A stretch of DNA of 16,498 nucleotides from Glaciecola sp. UBA1851 (GCA_002338515.1 DDIL01000168.1:9291-25788), one strand, 5' to 3'. Positions 1 to 7,695 are shown, counted from the stretch's first letter. Notes: generated from the sequence alone by a model not told the origin. A program made the numbers and translations.

Positions 1-111
1 CGCGAACGCGGTAATCTCCCAAATCGACAGCAAAAGCTAGGGTGTTAATCAACTTCACTGCGCTTTTTGGGAGATACTCGCATTCGCAAGCATGACGAGA
101 GTGTTAACCGA
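1..111. repeat. REP-like inverted-repeat element, copy 1 (left end cut by window)
   Basis: Positions 1-111 match 301-410 base for base except for one extra T in the T-run before GGGAGATACTCG. The copy starts inside a GC-rich hairpin (cgcgaacgcggtaatc) and ends in an oppositely oriented hairpin unit (gagatactcgcattcgcaagcatgac). ATCTCCCAAA near the left and TTTGGGAGAT near the right are inverted repeats. The first bases of the element lie before the window. It does not encode a plausible protein; such elements are usually non-autonomous intergenic repeats. Confidence 0.85.
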
Positions 112-172
112 CACCACGCACATGAAAAATAGATTTTGCAATATCAACACCAACTCTAGTAATGTTAGCCAT
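104..172 (-). pseudogene. IS110-family transposase, N-terminal fragment (22 codons)
   Basis: Reading the minus strand from ATG at 172 gives MANITRVGVDIAKSIFHVRG, then two more residues and TAA at 106-104. The pattern ITRVGVDIAKxxFHVxGV is the start of IS110-family DEDD transposases; the Asp in VGVDIAK is the first acidic residue of their RuvC-like catalytic domain. A very good ribosome binding site (GAGGAGAA) lies 5-6 nt upstream, at 178-185 on the + strand. Full-length family members are about 300-400 residues, so nearly all of the protein is missing. The stop codon and last codons fall in or at the edge of the repeat copy 1-111, so the gene is broken exactly where the repeat begins. The rest of the gene could lie left of the window if the repeat inserted into it, or be deleted. 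Confidence 0.8.
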
Positions 173-290
173 GTGACTTCTCCTCGTCTGATTTTTAATA
201 GTAACTGTCAATTACCATTGTGGCTCAAAAAAGCCGATTAGTCAGGTTGAGGAGGAGTCCATCCCATTGGTTAAGCAAAAAGCCCAATGC
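112..290 (-). mobile_element. IS110-family insertion sequence remnant with 5' non-coding end
   Basis: This stretch lies exactly between two near-identical repeat copies and is absent after the second copy. It holds the transposase start (to 172) and about 118 nt of upstream sequence (173-290). In IS110 elements that non-coding end specifies the structured bridge RNA that chooses donor and target. Two small hairpins are visible here: GGCT/AGCC at 222-225 and 232-235, and CATTGG/CCAATG at 265-270 and 284-289. That these are bridge-RNA stems is inference. The exact element end cannot be set because IS110 members lack terminal inverted repeats. Confidence 0.55.
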
Positions 291-410
291 CAGTCATTAC
301 CGCGAACGCGGTAATCTCCCAAATCGACAGCAAAAGCTAGGGTGTTAATCAACTTCACTGCGCTTTTGGGAGATACTCGCATTCGCAAGCATGACGAGAG
401 TGTTAACCGA
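291..410. repeat. REP-like inverted-repeat element, copy 2
   Basis: The copy opens with CAGTCAT followed by a strong hairpin (TTACCGCG 297-304, AA, CGCGGTAA 307-314) and ATCTCCCAAA (314-323). It closes with TTTGGGAGAT (365-374), a second weaker hairpin and ATGAC (391-395). Outer GTCAT (293-297) and ATGAC (391-395) are also complementary, so the whole unit is a roughly 103-bp palindromic composite similar in design to REP/BIME elements. 301-410 duplicates 1-111 with one deleted T. Confidence 0.85.
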
Positions 411-411
411 T

Positions 412-547
412 CAGCATTACACGAAAGCGGGAACCTCCATCAACAAAAGAAATGTGAAAATAACAATAGCGTTAACGTCATAGAAAGCCAGAACAGTACT
501 CGACTTTACTATGCTTTTTGGGAGATACTCGCTTGCGCGAGTATGAC
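412..547. repeat. REP-like inverted-repeat element, diverged copy 3
   Basis: This has the same design as the preceding copies but a different interior. The left unit is degenerate (cattacacgaaagcgggaa, then CCTCCATCA). The right unit keeps CTTTTTGGGAGATACTCG (514-531) and a perfect hairpin TACTCGC-TTGC-GCGAGTA (526-543) followed by TGACG. It directly abuts copy 2, giving two elements in tandem upstream of the hydrolase gene. Confidence 0.7.
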
Positions 548-622
548 GTGTGTTGTGTACTTGCGCGATCATGACGATTGTGGTGAGCATGACACTAGTG
601 TGCTAAACGGTCACTATTGCAT

Positions 623-639
623 ACATTTTTCTAAAATGT
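623..639. promoter_or_regulatory. Perfect 7-3-7 palindrome upstream of the hydrolase gene
   Basis: ACATTTT (623-629), TCT, AAAATGT (633-639) is a perfect inverted repeat ending 35 nt before the hydrolase start codon. Its size and place fit a dimeric repressor operator. No matching regulator gene is in the window. No convincing -35/-10 pair was found between 548 and 662, and an AT-rich chance palindrome is possible. Confidence 0.3.
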
Positions 640-674
640 TTCTGCCGTTTAAATACAATAATAAGAGGTCAATA

Positions 675-2753
675 ATGATACTAATACGCAATATATGTTT
701 GCTGATACTCACAATGACAGGTAGCTTTTTTCAAGCAAACGCTCTACAAGAAAAAACATCCGCCCCATTTTTTAATGACTATATTGGTGATATCACTAAT
801 GTAGTTTGTCCTTTTAAAAACGAAATTGATTACGAGCCAAACCGAATACGTTGCGGTTTTCTTACAGTGCCTGAAAATAGAGAAATAGAAAATAGCCGGC
901 TTATACGAATTGCCTTTACGCATATTATCGCTGAAGCGCGAGTAGAAGATAATGAAAGCGACAAGAGTGAAGAGGAGGCACTGATTTATAGAAGCGATCC
1001 TATTATTTATTTAGCCGGTGGCCCAGGTGCGGGTATGGAATTCTATGTCGGTCGCTTTTTAGAGCATGATATTGTAGAAACGCGTGACTTATATATTTTG
1101 AATCAAAGAGGTATTGGAGATTCGGAAGAGCTCTGTCCTTACTATAGTTCAACGAGCCGTGAATTAGTTACTGCAACCAATTTAGAAGATCAAGAGAAAG
1201 AAGACGCGGCACGCATGAAAGCTTGCTTTAGAGCTGCAACTGAAAGAGGAGTTGATTTAACTGCATATAATACAGTAGAAAATGCTAGGGACGTGCGGGC
1301 ATTAAGAAAAGCGCTAGGTTTTGATACGTGGAATGTGTGGGGAATTAGCTATGGTAGTCATTTAGGGCAAATGCTAGTGAATATTGACCCTGAGGGTATA
1401 CGCGCATTAGTGCTTGATGCAATTGTACCGAATGATCTTGGCGATTTAATGCGTTTACACAAATGGATTGCTAGAAATCATCAATTAATATTTACCGAAT
1501 GCGAACGGCAAGATGCTTCAATTTGTGATGGGTTAGAAGAAGCTTTTTACGCTGCTGGCAATACATTACTTAAAAACCCAATTATGGTAGATGCACTTGA
1601 TGAAGAGGTATTTCCTTCAGATGAGGTTGCTGTTCCAGCTTTGCTTGTGGCATTCGCGCCATTTGCGATGATGTACGAACAAGATGGTCATCCAGCAATT
1701 CCTGCTGTTATGCGAAGCCTTGTTGATATGGTGAACGGACGTGACACAGAAGTTTTTCAAGGGTTAGTTAATGGAGCCGATGTTTTTTCTGGTATTTCTG
1801 AAGGCATGGGTAGCGCCATTCGATGTAATGACGGCTACATTGCCGCAGAAGCTGCAGTCGCCAAAGAAGACTTACAAGAACCCTTTGGATTTGCAAAAGG
1901 TGCATTTACCGAAGCTGGTTCGGCATTAATGGCACAAATTTGTGTGGAATCAGGTTTGATACCGCGTAATCGTGACCAATATCAACTGGTCGAAACTGAT
2001 ATTCCAACATTAATAGTAAATGGAAATTGGGATCCTATAACACCGCCTCCATTAGCTGCAAGAATAGCACCGGGTTTTAGTAATGGAAGATTAATTATTG
2101 TGCCTTATGCTGGTCATGGACCAACACGCTCAATGCCGGAATGCGCCACTCAAGTGTTAACTGACTTTTTTGATTCCCCTACACAGAGGTTGGACGAGCT
2201 TGACGCGTCTTGCCTTGAAGAAGGGGTAGCGCCGCCAGAGTTTCTGGATTATGTGCAAACGCATATGCCACTTAAATTTGCTGCAAAAGCGCTAGATGAT
2301 CCTAAACAATTAACTGCGCCAGCAGTACTAGCTTTGATGCCTATTCTTATTTCTTTTATCGGCTTTACTATGATTAGCTGGGGGGCAGTGACTCGAAAGT
2401 TCAGTTCAAGCTCAATGGGTATACCAGGAGTTGGGCCATTTAGTCTTAGGTTAACAACTGCAATTACATCATTAATTATGTTGATAGGCGTGGCATTTGT
2501 GGGGGCTGGCGTTGCGGCTACATTCGAAATATCTGAAATAAGTATTCTGGCCGGCTTCGCTCCACCAGCTAGAACAGGGGCAGTACTTATTTTGTTAGCG
2601 GGTTTATTAGGTATTTTGACTATGCTAATGACAGTCAAACAACACAAGAAAGAAACATTAAGACGTAGAACTCTACTCGGATTTTTATTAATTGGGCTGA
2701 GTACATTACTGTTTAGCGCAGTAATGCTTATTTGGGGTATTACACCTTGGTAA
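675..2753 (+). CDS. Secreted S33-type alpha/beta hydrolase (prolyl/tripeptidyl aminopeptidase-like) with C-terminal membrane domain
   Basis: A 692-residue protein of the alpha/beta-hydrolase fold, like S33 proline- or tripeptidyl-aminopeptidases that release N-terminal residues from short peptides. Visible motifs: GGPG oxyanion-loop motif (115-118), nucleophile elbow GISYGSH with Ser225, acid in GNWDPITPP (Asp453), base in GHGPT (His481). Residues 1-23 form a signal peptide ending in ANA, so the catalytic domain should be periplasmic. The C-terminus has four hydrophobic helices (about 548-572, 593-617, 624-654, 667-689), which is unusual for this family. The ATG at 675 is chosen because it begins the signal peptide and follows AGAGGT at 664-669. 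The frame is open up to GTG 342, but those 111 codons are translated repeat DNA. It converges on the lipoprotein gene. Substrate unknown; an esterase role is possible. Confidence 0.85.
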   Translation: MILIRNICLLILTMTGSFFQANALQEKTSAPFFNDYIGDITNVVCPFKNEIDYEPNRIRCGFLTVPENREIENSRLIRIAFTHIIAEARVEDNESDKSEEEALIYRSDPIIYLAGGPGAGMEFYVGRFLEHDIVETRDLYILNQRGIGDSEELCPYYSSTSRELVTATNLEDQEKEDAARMKACFRAATERGVDLTAYNTVENARDVRALRKALGFDTWNVWGISYGSHLGQMLVNIDPEGIRALVLDAIVPNDLGDLMRLHKWIARNHQLIFTECERQDASICDGLEEAFYAAGNTLLKNPIMVDALDEEVFPSDEVAVPALLVAFAPFAMMYEQDGHPAIPAVMRSLVDMVNGRDTEVFQGLVNGADVFSGISEGMGSAIRCNDGYIAAEAAVAKEDLQEPFGFAKGAFTEAGSALMAQICVESGLIPRNRDQYQLVETDIPTLIVNGNWDPITPPPLAARIAPGFSNGRLIIVPYAGHGPTRSMPECATQVLTDFFDSPTQRLDELDASCLEEGVAPPEFLDYVQTHMPLKFAAKALDDPKQLTAPAVLALMPILISFIGFTMISWGAVTRKFSSSSMGIPGVGPFSLRLTTAITSLIMLIGVAFVGAGVAATFEISEISILAGFAPPARTGAVLILLAGLLGILTMLMTVKQHKKETLRRRTLLGFLLIGLSTLLFSAVMLIWGITPW

Positions 2754-2777
2754 TATAATAGGAGGTTTTTGGTATTT

Positions 2778-2815
2778 AAAAAGACTGACTATAAGTGATT
2801 ATTTTCAGTCTTTTT
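2778..2815. terminator. Bidirectional rho-independent terminator between convergent genes
   Basis: AAAAAGACTGA (2778-2788) pairs with TCAGTCTTTTT (2805-2815) across a 16-nt loop. T-runs follow on the + strand (2810-2816), and the flanking A-run (2778-2782) supplies a T-run on the minus strand, so it can serve both the hydrolase gene and the convergent lipoprotein gene. The lipoprotein stop codon (2805-2807) lies inside the stem. Confidence 0.75.
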
Positions 2816-3332
2816 TATTTTCCTTACGAGAAACTTCTAGTACATAAGCATCACGAGAAGTAATGAAGTGCTCAGGAATATGCCAATCTTCTATTCGAAT
2901 CAAGAATGGGTCAATAAAGGCTAGGTTTTCAGTTTCTTTTGCACTCCATTCAGGGGCAGGAAAGGGAGATTCAGTGCCAACAAAGCCTGCAGAGGTTTCG
3001 CAGCTAAATAACCAAGTCCCATCCTTTTGAATTGCTAATACTGGCCCAACCTCAACATTCAAGCCTGTTTCCAACCACATGGCGCTGTGCGCATTACATT
3101 GTGCACTATTACTATCGGCATTTGATATCGCTAAGCCATATGATTTGTCTTTAAGCTGTATAGCCAATAATTTTTTATTCAACACGACTACACATGCAGC
3201 CGCTCCAGTTCTATCTGAACTAAAGTTAGCATTGACCCGGCAACTAGGTTCTGGAAAATTTTGCTCTGAACAACTAGTTAAAGAAAGACTAAAAATTAGG
3301 CAAAAGTATAATTTAAATCCAGATTTCTTCAA
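2805..3332 (-). CDS. Small lipoprotein with degenerate Nudix-like domain
   Basis: 175 residues. The N-terminus is a lipoprotein signal with lipobox LTSC (Cys21). Residues about 43-115 (AACVVVLNKKLLAIQL onward to WLFSCE) resemble the first half of a Nudix fold, and residues 69-91 align with the Nudix box GX5EX7REUXEEXGU. Several conserved box positions are replaced: Gly by Ile69, Glu by Asn75, Arg-Glu by Ser83-Ala84, and the first Glu of EE by Leu87; only Glu88 and Gly90 remain. The metal-binding glutamates are therefore mostly lost, and hydrolase activity looks unlikely. The only usable start is TTG at 3332 with no clear Shine-Dalgarno; an in-frame stop lies just upstream, so expression may be weak. 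It could be a binding protein or a decaying gene. The Nudix relation is recognised by eye only. Confidence 0.7.
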   Translation of the reverse strand: MKKSGFKLYFCLIFSLSLTSCSEQNFPEPSCRVNANFSSDRTGAAACVVVLNKKLLAIQLKDKSYGLAISNADSNSAQCNAHSAMWLETGLNVEVGPVLAIQKDGTWLFSCETSAGFVGTESPFPAPEWSAKETENLAFIDPFLIRIEDWHIPEHFITSRDAYVLEVSRKENKKD

Positions 3333-3454
3333 TTTCGTACTATACTCACATTATATTGCGTTATAGCAACTTTAGCCTTGAGAATGAATATAAACAAGGC
3401 AATTACCGGTCATTATGTAAAATAATGAATTCAACACCCTTCAAAGAGAGTTTT
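3333..3454. promoter_or_regulatory. Divergent intergenic region, lipoprotein / RND operon
   Basis: 122 bp separating the divergent starts at 3332 (-) and 3455 (+). A TATAAT lies on the minus strand at 3355-3350 and a TAAAAT on the plus strand at 3418-3423, both possible -10 boxes, but neither has a convincing -35 at proper spacing. No clear operator palindrome was seen, and no regulator gene is adjacent. Confidence 0.35.
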
Positions 3455-4519
3455 ATGTCAAGAATATTCAAGTTTTCTCCAATATTGATTGGAGTAATTG
3501 CCTTAATTGGATTTCTAATTTTTATTAATATCCCCGAAACTGAAAAGCAATCGCAGCGACGAAGCTCTGAAACACCCGTATCAGTATATGCAGCTTCTCA
3601 ACAAGCTTTTCCTATAGTGGTTGAAGCCTTAGGTACAGCCGTTGCAAATGAATCTGTTAATGTGACAGCGCAAAGACAACAAACAGTCACAAAAGTAATG
3701 TTTGAAGATGGTGACCTAGTTAAATCGCAACAACCATTGATTGAGCTCAATGCTCGGGCTGAAAAAGCACGATTAAATGAATTAAACATTAATATAACCG
3801 AAGCCAAAAGGCAGCTAGAACGCATCAAAGGTTTGGCTAAGCAAAGTGCTGCTTCTGAGCAATTACTTGATGAGCAACAATCAAGAGTAGAAACGTTAAT
3901 GGCACAGCGAGAGGTTGCTAATGCAAACTTACAAGAGTTAATGGTACGTGCTCCTTTTGCAGGCAGGTTAGGCGTGCGTCAAGTAAGCGTAGGTAGCTTA
4001 GTAAGACCAGGAGATACCATTACCACTCTAGACGATTTAAGCTTAATGAAGGTTGATTTTTCTATTGCAGAAAATCATCTATCTAGCGTCCAAGATGGGC
4101 AAAAAATAACAGCGACGTCTATTGCTTATCCAGGTGAAGCCTTTAGTGGTCAAATTACTAATATTGAATCAAGAATTAACCCAGAAACACGTTCAATTCG
4201 TGTAAGAGCACAAATACCAAATGCGGATTTAAAGTTACGCCCGGGTATGCTTTTACAAATTAACTTAGAAAAAAGAGTACTAGATGCGTTAGTTGTGCCT
4301 GAAAGTGCCATTGTTCCTCAAGGGGATACACAATTTGTGTTTGTGGTAAATGGTGATAATAAAGCGATTAAAACAAATGTAGATATAGGTGAGAGAAAGC
4401 CTGGGTGGGTACAAGTGACCTCTGGTCTTAGTTCGGGCGAGAAAGTGATTACACGTGGTACTTTAAGAGTGCGAGATGGGTCTAACGTACGAGTACTTGA
4501 TATTGAGGGAGAGGCATAA
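3455..4519 (+). CDS. RND efflux periplasmic adaptor subunit (membrane fusion protein)
   Basis: 354 residues, typical length for the AcrA/MexA-type adaptor that joins an inner-membrane RND pump to an outer-membrane channel. A hydrophobic N-terminal segment (about 8-25) anchors or exports it; there is no lipobox Cys. Then come the first half of the barrel-sandwich domain (about 65-98, with FEDGDLVKSQQPLIEL), an alpha-hairpin (about 99-160, rich in Leu/Gln/Glu), the return strand MVRAPFAGRLGVRQVSVGSL, a beta-barrel and a membrane-proximal C-terminal domain. The chosen ATG at 3455 follows AAAGAGAG (3443-3450); earlier in-frame TTG 3356 and ATG 3425 lack a ribosome site and would place 10-33 polar residues before the signal anchor. 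The stop codon overlaps the next start by one base (TAATG), so the two are translationally coupled. Confidence 0.9.
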   Translation: MSRIFKFSPILIGVIALIGFLIFINIPETEKQSQRRSSETPVSVYAASQQAFPIVVEALGTAVANESVNVTAQRQQTVTKVMFEDGDLVKSQQPLIELNARAEKARLNELNINITEAKRQLERIKGLAKQSAASEQLLDEQQSRVETLMAQREVANANLQELMVRAPFAGRLGVRQVSVGSLVRPGDTITTLDDLSLMKVDFSIAENHLSSVQDGQKITATSIAYPGEAFSGQITNIESRINPETRSIRVRAQIPNADLKLRPGMLLQINLEKRVLDALVVPESAIVPQGDTQFVFVVNGDNKAIKTNVDIGERKPGWVQVTSGLSSGEKVITRGTLRVRDGSNVRVLDIEGEA

Positions 4520-7500
4520 TGTTACTCTCAGACGTTTCCGTAAAACGCCCTGTTTTTGCTTCTGTGGTTAATTTACTGCTACTTGTGTTTGGGATTGTTG
4601 CAATAACATTTTTGTCGTTACGAGAATATCCAGATATCGATCCACCAATTGTCTCTGTCAGCACTAGTTACCCTGGCGCATCTGCTGAAATAGTAGAAAC
4701 GCGTATTACCCAGCTTTTAGAAGAGAGAATTAGCGGTATTGAAGGGATTAAGAATGTATCCTCATCAAGCACTAATGGCCGTTCTAATATAACGATTGAG
4801 TTTAACTTAAGTCGAGATATTGATGCAGCATCCAACGATGTTAGAGAGCGTATTTCCAGAGCATTAAACAATTTGCCTGACCAAGCTTTCCCTCCTGAAG
4901 TGGCTAAGTCAGACTCAGATGAAAGCCCTATAATGTGGTTTAATTTGCGCAGCACAAATTTAAATACCATGGAGTTAACGGATTTTGCTGACCGATTTGT
5001 AGTAGACAGATTATCGGTAGCTGACGGTGTGGCGCGCGTTATTTTAGGTGGTGGTCGTACTTATGCAATGAAGGTATGGCTTGACCGAAACGCGATGGCT
5101 GCAAGAGGGATAACCGTTACAGACATTGAACGCGTTATACGTTCAGAAAATGTGGAACTACCAGCAGGTAGAGTGGAATCTCTAGACCGTGATTTTGATG
5201 TGCGAGTAGCAAGAAGCTTTCTTTCGCCTGACGATTTTGCAGACTTAACAATCGCTTCAAGTAGTGATGGTTATTTAGTTAAATTAAGAGATGTAGCACT
5301 GGTAGAGTTAGCTGCGGAAGACGATGAAACTGACTTCAGGGGTGATGGCGCTAATATGATTGGGCTTGGCATAGTCAAGCAATCAAAAGCGAATACGCTA
5401 GACGTTTCTAAATCAGCCAATGAAGCGATTGAACGGATTGCTAAAACCTTACCTGACAATATTTTTATCGTAAATAGTTATGACAGTTCAATCTTTATTG
5501 CAGAGTCTATTAGTGAAGTTTACAACACGCTTGGCATTGCGATGTTTATGGTTATTGTGGTTATTTACTTATTCCTAGGTAATATCCGTGCAACGCTAAT
5601 ACCTGCAGTTACCGTACCTGTTTCATTAGTCGCCGCCTTTATTGTGATGTTTGCTTTAGGCTTCTCAATTAACTTGTTAACCCTTTTGGCATTAGTGTTA
5701 GCAATTGGGTTAGTAGTTGATGATGCGATTGTTGTTCTGGAAAATATATATAGAAGGATTGAGTTAGGTGAAGACCCACTTTTAGCTGCTTACAGGGGGA
5801 CTAGGGAAGTTGGTTTTGCTGTTATAGCGACTACTTTGGTGCTTATTTCTGTGTTTGTTCCACTGGTTTTTCTAGAGGGGAATATTGGTCGTTTGTTTAC
5901 CGAGTTTGCCATTGCGATTGCCGCTGCCGTAGCATTTTCAAGCTTTACTGCGTTAACTTTATCGCCAATGTTAGCGTCAAAAATACTTAAAAAACGTGAG
6001 CGTACATCTGGTTTTGGTGTGATGGTGGATAAGGGTTTTAAGACAATTGAACAAAAGTACTATACCACTTTAGGAACCAGTATGAAGCAACCTGTGCTTT
6101 TGGTACTGGTGTTGCTTGCTAGTCTTGTGCTGATTTATCAGATGCAGAGTAAAATCCCAGAAGAGTTTGTGCCACGTGAAGATAGAGGAAATTTCTTTAT
6201 AATCATGCAAGCGCAAGAAGGGGCAAGTTATGAAAGTAACTCCCGCAATTTAAAAGAAATTGAAGATATTTTAATGCCTTACCGAGAGTCTGGTGAAGTT
6301 AACCGAGTACTAGTGAGAACGCCAGGCTTTGGTGGTGGGGCTGGTATTGCTATTGTAGGAATGGCTGATTGGGAGACCAGAGAGCGCTCTACATTTGCAT
6401 TGATGAATGAAGTAAGTGGTAAGCTTTCTCAAGTGCCAGACGTTAGGGCGTTTGCGATTATGCGCTCAGCATTAGGCGGGCGAGGGCTGGGCAGACCGGT
6501 TCAGTTTGTTTTACAAGGGAACACCTATGAAGATTTGGTTGAATGGCGAGACATTCTTATCCAAAAAGCGTCTGAGAATCCAAATCTACTTCGTATAGAC
6601 TCAGATTACAAAGAAACATCTCCTCAGTTGTTGGTGCAAATTAATAGAGATAGAGCGGCTGATCTTGGTGTGTCTATTACAGAAATTGGCCGAACGCTAG
6701 AGACAATGTTAGGGCAAAGACGAGTATCAACTTTCTTAGATAGAGGTCAAGAGTATGATGTTATTATTGAAGGCAATGAAGCCGACTATCGCAGCCCAAA
6801 TAGCATAGATAATATCTATGTTCGAAGTGATAGAACAGGACAGCTTATTCCTTTAGATAATTTGCTTACGGTAGAGGAGCAAGCTACCTCTAACACGCTT
6901 AATCGTTATAATCGTATGCGGGCGGTAACTATTACCGCAAACTTAGCCGATGGTTACACCGTTGGCGAAGCGCTCACATTTCTAGAAAATATTGTAGCAA
7001 CAGAATTACCTCCTGAAGTCTCAATAGATTACAAAGGTGAATCTCAGCTTTATCAAGAATCAGGTAATTCATTTATCTTCATTTTTGCGCTAGCGTTGGC
7101 TGTGACTTACTTAGTGTTGGCCGCACAATTTGAAAGCTGGGTGCATCCTTTAGTCATTATGTTAACCGTTCCACTCGCGTTAGTTGGTGCCTATGTTGGC
7201 TTATACTTATCGGGCTTGTCTATTAACATTTACAGTCAAATTGGACTCGTCATGTTAATAGGACTAGCCGCCAAGAATGGTATACTAATAGTTGAGTTTG
7301 CAAATCAATTAAGAGATGCAGGTACTGAATTTGAAGAGTCGATTAAGCGGGCATCTATGCTCAGGTTAAGGCCTATTGTCATGACTGCATTTACGACCCT
7401 ATTTAGTGCTCTACCTTTGGTTTTGGCAACCGGCCCAGGCGCAGAATCGAGAGCAGTAATTGGTATGGTTATTTTCTCAGGTGTGTTATTTAGCGTGTTT

Positions 7501-7629
7501 ATGACGTTATTTATTGTGCCTACTGCTTATGCATTCTTGGCTAGAAACACGGGATCGCCGCTCAAGCGTACTAAAAAATTAGATAAATTGACTGAAGAAG
7601 TGCCATACGAAAAAGGGGCTGAAATTTAA
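4519..7629 (+). CDS. RND multidrug efflux transporter, HAE1/AcrB-like
   Basis: 1036 residues, full length for the hydrophobic/amphiphilic efflux family. It is a proton-driven inner-membrane pump that takes drugs, detergents or other amphiphiles from the periplasm. The N-terminus (SDVSVKRPVFASVVNLLLLV) and the two-fold arrangement of TM1, periplasmic loop, TM2-7, periplasmic loop and TM8-12 are visible. The proton-relay residues are present: Asp401-Asp402 in GLVVDDAIVVLENI (TM4) and Lys919 in GLAAKNGILIVEFA (TM10). The ribosome site GAGGGAGAGG lies inside the end of the adaptor gene. No TolC/OprM-type channel follows; the pair probably uses a channel encoded elsewhere. Substrate cannot be told from sequence. 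A strong terminator follows. Confidence 0.93.
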   Translation: MLLSDVSVKRPVFASVVNLLLLVFGIVAITFLSLREYPDIDPPIVSVSTSYPGASAEIVETRITQLLEERISGIEGIKNVSSSSTNGRSNITIEFNLSRDIDAASNDVRERISRALNNLPDQAFPPEVAKSDSDESPIMWFNLRSTNLNTMELTDFADRFVVDRLSVADGVARVILGGGRTYAMKVWLDRNAMAARGITVTDIERVIRSENVELPAGRVESLDRDFDVRVARSFLSPDDFADLTIASSSDGYLVKLRDVALVELAAEDDETDFRGDGANMIGLGIVKQSKANTLDVSKSANEAIERIAKTLPDNIFIVNSYDSSIFIAESISEVYNTLGIAMFMVIVVIYLFLGNIRATLIPAVTVPVSLVAAFIVMFALGFSINLLTLLALVLAIGLVVDDAIVVLENIYRRIELGEDPLLAAYRGTREVGFAVIATTLVLISVFVPLVFLEGNIGRLFTEFAIAIAAAVAFSSFTALTLSPMLASKILKKRERTSGFGVMVDKGFKTIEQKYYTTLGTSMKQPVLLVLVLLASLVLIYQMQSKIPEEFVPREDRGNFFIIMQAQEGASYESNSRNLKEIEDILMPYRESGEVNRVLVRTPGFGGGAGIAIVGMADWETRERSTFALMNEVSGKLSQVPDVRAFAIMRSALGGRGLGRPVQFVLQGNTYEDLVEWRDILIQKASENPNLLRIDSDYKETSPQLLVQINRDRAADLGVSITEIGRTLETMLGQRRVSTFLDRGQEYDVIIEGNEADYRSPNSIDNIYVRSDRTGQLIPLDNLLTVEEQATSNTLNRYNRMRAVTITANLADGYTVGEALTFLENIVATELPPEVSIDYKGESQLYQESGNSFIFIFALALAVTYLVLAAQFESWVHPLVIMLTVPLALVGAYVGLYLSGLSINIYSQIGLVMLIGLAAKNGILIVEFANQLRDAGTEFEESIKRASMLRLRPIVMTAFTTLFSALPLVLATGPGAESRAVIGMVIFSGVLFSVFMTLFIVPTAYAFLARNTGSPLKRTKKLDKLTEEVPYEKGAEI

Positions 7630-7651
7630 TTAATCGTACCGTGAATGAAAG

Positions 7652-7680
7652 TCCTGTGGTGTTGAGCCACAGGATTTTTT
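7652..7680 (+). terminator. Rho-independent terminator of the RND operon
   Basis: TCCTGTGG (7652-7659), loop TGTTGAG, CCACAGGA (7667-7674), then TTTTTT (7675-7680). It starts 22 bp after the pump stop codon. The minus side has no good T-run, so it serves mainly the + strand. Confidence 0.9.
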
Positions 7681-7695
7681 GTTTTTAGCGAGTTA

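Noticed and set aside
1..547. CRISPR array, because near-identical repeats flank unique sequence.
   Set aside because: The repeats are over 100 bp, palindromic as composites and irregularly spaced, and the spacer holds a transposase fragment; no cas genes are seen.
2249..2647. Minus-strand open frame of 132 codons inside the hydrolase gene.
   Set aside because: It lies opposite a clearly coding membrane domain and its translation has no recognisable features.
3079..3366. Plus-strand open frame of 95 codons opposite the lipoprotein gene.
   Set aside because: The minus-strand frame has a signal peptide, lipobox and Nudix-like pattern; the opposite frame has none.
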